A stretch of DNA of 64,000 bases from Certhia americana. Taxonomy: Eukaryota > Chordata > Aves > Passeriformes > Certhiidae. The position numbers were made by a program, and so were the translations under genes. The DNA is taken from positions 7,595,197 to 7,659,196 of the forward strand of contig CM031872.1 in the NCBI GenBank assembly GCA_018697195.1. Direction: 5' to 3'. This document shows positions 57,333 to 64,000 of this stretch, in pieces. How positions within the stretch are numbered: position 1 is the first letter of the stretch; each line of letters opens with the position of its first letter. Below the pieces are notes generated by a model. It did no database searches. It saw only the letters and a program-made list of their open reading frames with translations, and had not been told where the DNA came from.

Positions 57333-59995
57333 GGGTGACAAAGCCAAGTGCAGCACTGCAGACCGAGACAGTGGAGAACAGGGAGCTGGTGCAGCCAACG
57401 GTGAACACAGAGACCTGTTTGCCTCAGAAAAAGCTGAATCACTACAAGACTTTAGCTGCTTAATTTCTACTGGGAAAGGAAAAAAAAAAAAAAAAAAAAA
57501 AAAAGGCACCAAGGCACTGTCTGGATTAAGGGACCACAAATTCTGCAAGTGGTGATTCAGGATGAGCCCTTCAGAGGATCTCTCTTGTGTAACAAGGGGA
57601 GAACATACATACACAAGAAACAACTGATTGTGAAATTTTGTAAAGTTCAGGAATTATAAATGTTGTCGGAAATAGAAAGAACTTTTAAAAGTGGTGTTGG
57701 TGTTGACGTCTCTCAGAGTCAATGGGGAAGGCAAGGTCTTCCCCCAAGCCCAACACGAACAGAAGCATCACGAGAGGGCAGCAGAGACAGGAGCTGAGCA
57801 GGACACGCAGGCAGGCCTGCAGTGCTCCAGACACCAAATCTGAAACCACCACAACGCAGCTACAAAGCATTGCTGAGGATGATGCCAGTAGGAAACCAGG
57901 ATCTGTCAAAATACAGGAGCATGCTGCGGCACAACTCAGCAGAACAGAAACAGATCCATTAAACAGAACATCCCCCATCCCTGAGTCCTATCGCTGGGAG
58001 ATTTTATGGTTCAAACATCATGAGATGGTGAGCTGAGGTAAAGCACAGGCTGTCTTCACCAGCTGCCCAACACTGAGGGCTGAATGCAACCTCCAAAAAT
58101 CATTTTCAGACTCAGTAACTTGGATGAGCTTGAAAAGGGACCTTTACAGACTGTTTGTTGCATGAAGCCTGGTGGTTCCTGTCATGGCCAGCCCCTCCTC
58201 CTGGATGTTACATCCCTGTTTGCCCCAACACTTGCTTTTGGCAGGGTGCAGCATGGCCAGGACAGCTCAGGTGAGGGCAGGAGTGAGGGGCACTGCTGGG
58301 AGGGCACATTCCTGCTCCACAGCTCTGTGCTGGAATGAGCCCAGCCCTGCCCAGCCCTGCTGTAGCTTTTCCCAGGCCTGTGCACCACCGAGGCTGTTCA
58401 GAGATGTGTCCTAGCTCCAGCTGAGTGCACAGGGGCTGAGGCAGCCCCAGGATGGCTCTGGGAGCCATGGAATGCTCTGGAAGGATAAGGCATCTGTGCT
58501 ACACCCTGCATGGCAAAGCCCCATATCCAAACAGGCTCTGTGGCAGGGACATGCCAGGACTCAGTCCTGAGCTGCCATTCCCAGCCCTGCTCAAGGCTTG
58601 TGGCTCCTGTGCCTTCCCTGTGGGGGAAGCCCCTTGTACCCCAGTGGCCTTCACTCCCACCCTGGCTCAAAATTTGTCTCCCTCCTCCCTCTTCCAGAGT
58701 TCCCAGTTCCATGTTCTGTGCTCCAGAGCTTTTCCAATCCATGCCACAGCCCCTTCTTTCCTCATACAACCCCTCCCTCCAACCTCTTTCCGTATCCAAG
58801 TCTCCTTAGGCCATCTCAGCCCCCTCATCCTGCTGTCCCAGTGTCCCCCAGCCCTCCCCCTGGGCACAGAGACCCTGGCTTCAGCATGTCCCTGCTGGCA
58901 ATATCCCCCTGCCTTTCTGCAAACAGCATCCAGATATGCTCTGGGAGCAGCCCCTGGGACATTCCCACTGTGTTCCCTACCTCGAACCACCCCTGGGGAG
59001 GGAAGGGGTTGCAATACCCCAAAGCCAGGCCACAGACCATTCTGGATGATTGCCGTTATGTGTGATCACATTTGTGACCCAGCTGTGTCTTCAGGAGTGG
59101 CTTAATTTAGTACTAAAGATGTGTCCTAAAGGGCCAGGCACACTGGAGATCCTAATATCTGCTTAGACTGGATACCTGGAGAAATTTCTTCTTCTCTGAA
59201 AGGATGGTCAGAAATTCAAACAGGTTTCCTAGAGCTGATGTCACCATCCCTGTTCAAAAAATGTGTAGGTGTGGCACTTGGGGACATAGTTTAGTGGTGA
59301 ACACAATGATGCTGGGTTAATGGTTGATCTTGGAGGGCTTTTCCCCCCTTAATGATTGTATGATTCTATGCAGCACTCCAAAGCTGCCCCTAAAGGGGCA
59401 CCTTGGTCCATATTTCCCTAATCCTACAACAGGAACACTTGACTGCCCCCATACCCATCCAGACCGGACCTGGAGCTGCTCAGTAGTTTTTCCCAGGGAG
59501 ATGTAAGAAGATTTTTCACACCCTCATTAGATGAGAAAGCTCTGAGGCAGCTTCTTGATTCTCCAGCAAATGTAGGAGCTGGCCCTGCTTCCCCTCCTGT
59601 GACACAAGGGCACAGAGCTGCACCCTGCGGAGGCGTGCCACGGGAATCACAAACACAGCTGCTTTCTTCAGGCATGTTATTCACCCCCTGGCTCACTCTC
59701 AGTTGGACTGATGATGTCTCAGGAACATAATGGAGAACATATTAAAGTGTTTTTTCATTGCTTTGCCTCACCTAGATGCTGTGTGCTGCCCTGCTCCATT
59801 GCACAACTGGCTTTCTGAGAAAGGGGAGGCTGAAAATGCTGCTGTAAGAAAGACTTAGAAAGGAGACAAAACCCAGGAGAAAGTATAAGAGTGCAATAAA
59901 TCAATGAGCAATCCAGTGAAGACATTGCAGGGTCTGTGCCTGTCTTTGCCTCGTAGCAACGAAGAGCCACTTGACAGAGCTAAAAGCCATGCTAT
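57333..59995 (+). repeat. 2.66-kb duplicated block, copy 1 (clean)
   Basis: It starts GGGTGACAAAGCCAAG and ends AAAAGCCATGCTAT; the whole block recurs in the same order at 61423-64000. It contains a run of about 25 A near 57480, unidentified sequence, and a CR1 tail at 59185-59372. Open frames inside it show no recognised domain. Confidence 0.9.
59185..59372 (+). repeat. CR1 LINE 3' fragment inside duplicated block copy 1
   Basis: Sense CR1 with GAGAAATTTCTTCTTCTCTG, GTGGCACTTGGGGACATAG, GTGGTGAACACAATGATGC, GGGTTAATGGTTGATCTTGG and an ATGATTCTATG-like end. The degraded counterpart is at about 63220-63400. Confidence 0.8.
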
Positions 59996-60744
59996 TGAAA
60001 ACTGGTTTGTGTAATTATATATCAAAAAAAGGGTTAAAGTTCTTTATGGGAGACAGAAAGTATGGTTGTTATAGCCACAACACCACCTGAACACCCAGGG
60101 TTTTTGCTTCCTCGCGCAAAACAATGTTCTCCAATGTTATTTGCTCTCAAATAGTGTCTTCAAAAAGTCCATCTACTTTACACCCAGAGGGTGTGTAGTT
60201 CCATCCAGCTGGTTACTGGCCTAATGTTTTGGCTCTGTTTTCACCTGGTGTACTGGAAACTTCTCAGCACACCTATTCCCTTGTAACTGGAATTTCTTTC
60301 CTTCCCTTTCTTGTGCTTGGGAGAGTTTCCCTCTGCCTCTGCTCTCTTTGGCTTGTTCTTGGCCATGTGTCTGGACAGCTCCAGGGAAGGGCCCATCTGA
60401 GACTAGTACAAAAAGAGCACGGAACACCATAAGTTGTTAAGAAGAGAGGCTGCTGTAATGGAGCCCCAGCGCATCCTCAGAGGCCACCACCCGCATGTGC
60501 CAGTAGTGGCTGACAACACCAAGTGCCACCATGGCTTTGGGAGGGTCCTGGGTGGGTGGGGAGGGTCCCTTGGTGGTGGGACCCTTGTGGAAGGAGGAAT
60601 AGGGAAACATGGCAGGGATGGAAAGTACGGGATATAAGCTGGGAATATGGCAGGGCCGTGCACAACCCTGAGGTTTGGGGGGTGTCACCTGGGAGTTTGG
60701 AGGCACATAGGGGCTACAGTTCAGCCCTGAGGCACCTGGGACAC

Positions 60745-60960
60745 AGCGGGGCCCTGAGAAACACGGGCCACAGAGTGACAGTGAGGCACATGGGGACATG
60801 GAGGGACCCTGGCAAACATGGGGACAGAGTAGCGGTGAGGCCCATGGGGACATGGAGGGACCCTGGCAAACATGGGGACAGAGTAGCGGTGAGGCCCATG
60901 GGGACATGGAGGGACCCTGGCAAGCATGGGGACACACTGGGGCTGTGAGCACAGAGGGAC
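60745..60960 (+). repeat. 54-bp minisatellite
   Basis: Exact 54-bp spacing: GTGAGGC begins units at 60781, 60835 and 60889, each with GGGGACATGGAGGGACCCTG and a GGGGACAGAGTAGCG block. Three good copies with partial flanking units. Since 54 is a multiple of three, it creates long repetitive frames (for example minus strand 60437-61036) that I do not regard as genes. Confidence 0.93.
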
Positions 60961-61022
60961 ATGGTGCAACCTCAAGGTATATGGGGGCACAGCTCCTTGG
61001 GCAGCCCTGAGGCACACAGAGA

Positions 61023-61110
61023 TGTGAAATCACCAAGGCTGCAAAAGACCCTCAAGATCATCCAGTCCACTGGTCCACCCGGAACTACCAGTGTAACCCA
61101 TGTCACCCAG
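61023..61110 (-). repeat. CR1 LINE 3'-end fragment (antisense)
   Basis: Reversed CR1 tail: GAAATCACCAAGGCTGCAAA, AGACCCTCAAGATCATCCAG, TCCACTGGTCCACC. Confidence 0.78.
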
Positions 61111-61124
61111 ATTGAATGGAGGGA

Positions 61125-61260
61125 CCGTGAGGCACAGGGGGCCATGGAGGCACACATGGGGCCATGGAGGCATACATGGGGACATGGAGGCACACATGGG
61201 GACATGGAGGCATACATGGGGACATGGAAGCACACAGGGGGCTGTGGAGGCACACATGGG
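61125..61260 (+). repeat. 20-bp minisatellite abutting the assembly gap
   Basis: Units CACACATGGGGCCATGGAGG / CATACATGGGGACATGGAGG alternate with an exact 20-bp period up to the first N. The array is cut by the gap, so its true length is unknown. Confidence 0.92.
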
Positions 61261-61421
61261 NNNNNNNNNNNNNNNNNNNNNNNNNNNNNNNNNNNNNNNN
61301 NNNNNNNNNNNNNNNNNNNNNNNNNNNNNNNNNNNNNNNNNNNNNNNNNNNNNNNNNNNNNNNNNNNNNNNNNNNNNNNNNNNNNNNNNNNNNNNNNNNN
61401 NNNNNNNNNNNNNNNNNNNNN
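61261..61421. other. Assembly gap (161 N)
   Basis: The run of N sits between a tandem repeat on its left and the second, degraded copy of the 57.3-60.0 kb block on its right. Confidence 0.99.
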
Positions 61422-61422
61422 C

Positions 61423-64000
61423 GGGTGACAAAGCCAAGGTGCAGCACTGCCAGACCGAGACAGTGGAGAACAGGGAGGGTGCAGCCAACGGTGAACACAG
61501 AGGAACACCTGCTTGGCCTCAGAAAACTGAATCAATACAGACTTAGCTGCTGAATTTCTACTTGGGAAAGGAAAAAAAAAAAAAAAAAAAAAAAAAATCA
61601 AAAAGGCACCAAGACGTCTGGATAAGAGACCACAAATGCTGCAGGGTGAATTCAGGATGAGCCCTTCAGAGGATCTCCTTGTGTTGTAACTAGGGAGAAC
61701 ATACATACACAAGAACCACTGATTGTGAAATTTGGAAAGTTCAGGAAGTAAAAGTTGGTCGGAAATAGAAAGAATTTTAAAGGGTGTGTGTTGACGTCTC
61801 TCAGAGTCAAGGGGAAGGAGGCTTCCCCAAGCCCAACACAGAACAGAAGCATCACGAGAGGGCCAGCAGAGACAGGAGTGAGCAGGAACACACAGGCAGG
61901 CTGCAGTGCTCCAGACACCAAATCTGAACCCACCACAACGCAGTAAAAGCATTGCTGAGGATGATGCCAACTGTAGGAAACCAGGATCTGTCAACAATAA
62001 GGGAGTAGCTGGGCACAACTCAGCAGAAAAAGAACAGATCCAGTGAAACAGAACATCACCATCACATGAGTCCTATCGCGGGAGAGTTTTGGTTCACAAC
62101 ATCAGAGATGGTGTAGCTGAGGTAAACACAGGCTTGTCTTCACCAGCTGGCCCAACCATGAGGCGAATGCAACCTCCAAAATCATTTTCAGATCAGTAAC
62201 GGCTGAGGATTGAAAAGGGACCTTTAAGTCTGGTTGTTGCATGACGTTGGTGGTTCCTGTCATGGCCAGCCCCTCCTCCTGGATGGTACATCCTGTGTGC
62301 CCCAAACACGTGCTTTTGCAGGTTGCAGCATGCCAGGACAGCTCAGGTGAGGGCAGGAGGATGGGCACGGCTGGAGGGCAAATTTCTGCTCACAGCTCTG
62401 GCTGGACGTAGAGCCAGCCCTGCCCAGACCCTGCGTAGGCTTTTCCAGGCTGTGCACAACGAGGCCGTTCAGCAGATGTGGTCTCGTCCAGCTGTTTGGT
62501 GAACAGGGGATGAGGAGCCCAGGAGGCTCGGAGCCATGGACATGCTCTGAAGGATTAAGGAATACTGTGCTACAACCCTGCATGGCAAAGACCCATATCC
62601 AAACAGGATATGTGGCAGGGACATTGCAGGACTCAGTCCTGAGTGCATTCCCAGCCTCGCTCAAGGGTGTGGCTCCGTGCTTCCCTGTGGGGGAAGCCCC
62701 TTGTACCCCAGTGGCCTTTCACTCCCCCCTGGCTCCAAATTGTCTCCCCCTTCCTCTTCCAGAGTTTCCCAGTTCACTGGTCGTGCTCCAGAGCTGTTCA
62801 AACCCATGCCAAAGCCCTCTTTCATATACAACCCCTCACTCCAACCTCTTTCCGTACAAAGTTCCCTTAGCCATTCTAGCCCCCTATCCTGCTGTCCCGG
62901 TCCCCAGCCCTCCCCGGGCACAGAGCCCTGGATTTCAGCAGTCCCGATGGCAATTCCCCCTGCCTTCTGCAACCAGCATCCCGATATGCTCTGGAGCAGC
63001 CCCTGGGACATCCCAACTGGGTTCCCTACCTCGAACCACCCTGGGTGGGAAGGGGTTGCAATACCCCAAAGCCAGCCACAGACCATTCTGGATCGATGCC
63101 GTATGTGTGATAACATTTGTGACCCAGCTGTGTTCAGAGTGGCTAATTGGTAATAAAGATGTGTTTCCTAAAGGGCCAGGCACATGGAACGGATCCTAAT
63201 ATATGCTTAGACTGGCTACCGGAGAAATTTCGTCTTCTCTGAAAGGTGGTCGAAATTCAAAAGGTTCCAGAGCTGTGTCACCATACCGGCTCAAAAACGT
63301 GAGGTGGGCACTTGGGGACATAGTTAGTGGTGAACACAATGATGCGGGGTAAGGTTGATCGGAGGCTTTCCCCCCTAATGATGGTATGTTCTATGCAGCA
63401 CTCCAAAGCGGCCCCTAAAGGGGCACCTGGGTCCATATTCATAATCATACAACAGGAACATGACTGCCCCCATACCCATCCAGGACGGACATGGAGCTGC
63501 TCCAGTAGTTTTTCCAGGGAGAGTAAGAAGATTTTTCACACCCTCATAGATGAGAAAGCTATTGATGCGCAGCGTTCTTGATTCCAGCAAATGTAGGAAG
63601 CTGGACCCGCTTCCCCTCCTGGACACAAGGGCACAGAGCTGCACCTGCGGGAGGGTTGCCACGGAATCACAACACGGCTGCTTTATCAGGCATGTGATCA
63701 CCCCTGGCTCACTCCTCGTTGGGACTGTGATGTCTCAGGAACATAATGAGAGAATATTAAAAGGGTTTTTTTATTGCTTGCCTCACCTGAGCTGCTGTGT
63801 GCTTGCCTGCTCCATGAACAACTGGCTTATGAGAAAGGGAGGCTGAAATGCTGCTTGTAGAAAGGCTTAGAAGGAGACAAAACACAGAGAAGTATAAGAG
63901 TGCAATAAATCAATGGCAATCCAGTGAAGACATGCGGGTCTGTGCTGTCTTGCACGTAGCATACGAAGGAGCCACTTGACAGCGCTAAAAGCCATGCTAT
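61423..64000 (+). repeat. Duplicated block, copy 2 (indel-rich, runs to window end)
   Basis: It is colinear with 57333-59995 over its full length but 85 nt shorter, with frequent one- or two-base losses and some insertions spread evenly through it. Both copies are at matching points at the window edge, so the match may continue beyond 64000. Confidence 0.9.

Noticed and set aside
60437..61036. 199-residue minus-strand frame with an 18-residue repeat
   Set aside because: The 54-bp minisatellite is a multiple of three, so a repetitive open frame is expected. No start context or homology supports it.
61423..64000. Genuine recent segmental duplication
   Set aside because: Not fully excluded, but the excess of tiny indels, the adjoining gap and the colinearity to the window edge fit an assembly artefact better.
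1..64000. tRNA, rRNA, CRISPR arrays, bacterial operons, endogenous retroviral genes
   Set aside because: Looked for and not seen. The gene structures are spliced vertebrate genes, and the only mobile elements recognised are CR1 relics.

Overview
This window is vertebrate nuclear DNA, most likely avian and from a gene-dense, GC-rich small chromosome. Short 3'-end fragments of CR1 LINEs are scattered through it, its first exons lie in CpG islands, and it carries the TPRN-SSNA1-ANAPC2 neighbourhood that sits at 9q34.3 in humans. No bacterial, phage, CRISPR or operon-like feature is present.

Layout. At 1428-18749 (+) is TPRN (taperin): one long GC- and proline-rich first exon, a 13.7 kb intron and three short 3' exons. 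At 21176-23888 (-) is SSNA1, three exons and a complete 124-residue coding sequence, converging tail-to-tail on TPRN. At 23928-33274 (+) is ANAPC2, the cullin subunit of the anaphase-promoting complex: 13 exons, every splice phase consistent, 805 residues. SSNA1 and ANAPC2 are head-to-head with only 39 bp between their start codons. After about 11 kb without a recognisable gene comes TOR4A at 44255-45883 (+), a torsin-family AAA+ ATPase of 542 residues in one coding exon, probably transcribed from a CpG island near 39.9-40.3 kb. At 54887-55402 is a torsin-4A-like fragment that keeps only the basic and transmembrane module and runs into a CCCTGT hexanucleotide tract.

The last 7 kb is repetitive and of doubtful assembly. 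A block at 57333-59995 recurs at 61423-64000 on the far side of a 161-base run of N. The second copy is peppered with small indels, mostly losses, and is 85 bases shorter. A false duplication built from uncorrected long-read sequence is the most economical reading. Minisatellites of 54-bp and 20-bp unit lie directly before the gap.

The genes are independent housekeeping or cell-biological loci (stereocilia and actin, microtubules and centrosome, cell-cycle ubiquitin ligase, ER/nuclear-envelope ATPase), not a pathway. The points most worth a second look are the alternating reading frames in the 5' part of TPRN exon 1, the extremely compact bidirectional promoter, the acidic N-terminal extension of TOR4A, the truncated TOR4A-like paralogue, and the likely false duplication. 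I found no clear evidence of a previously undescribed biological system.
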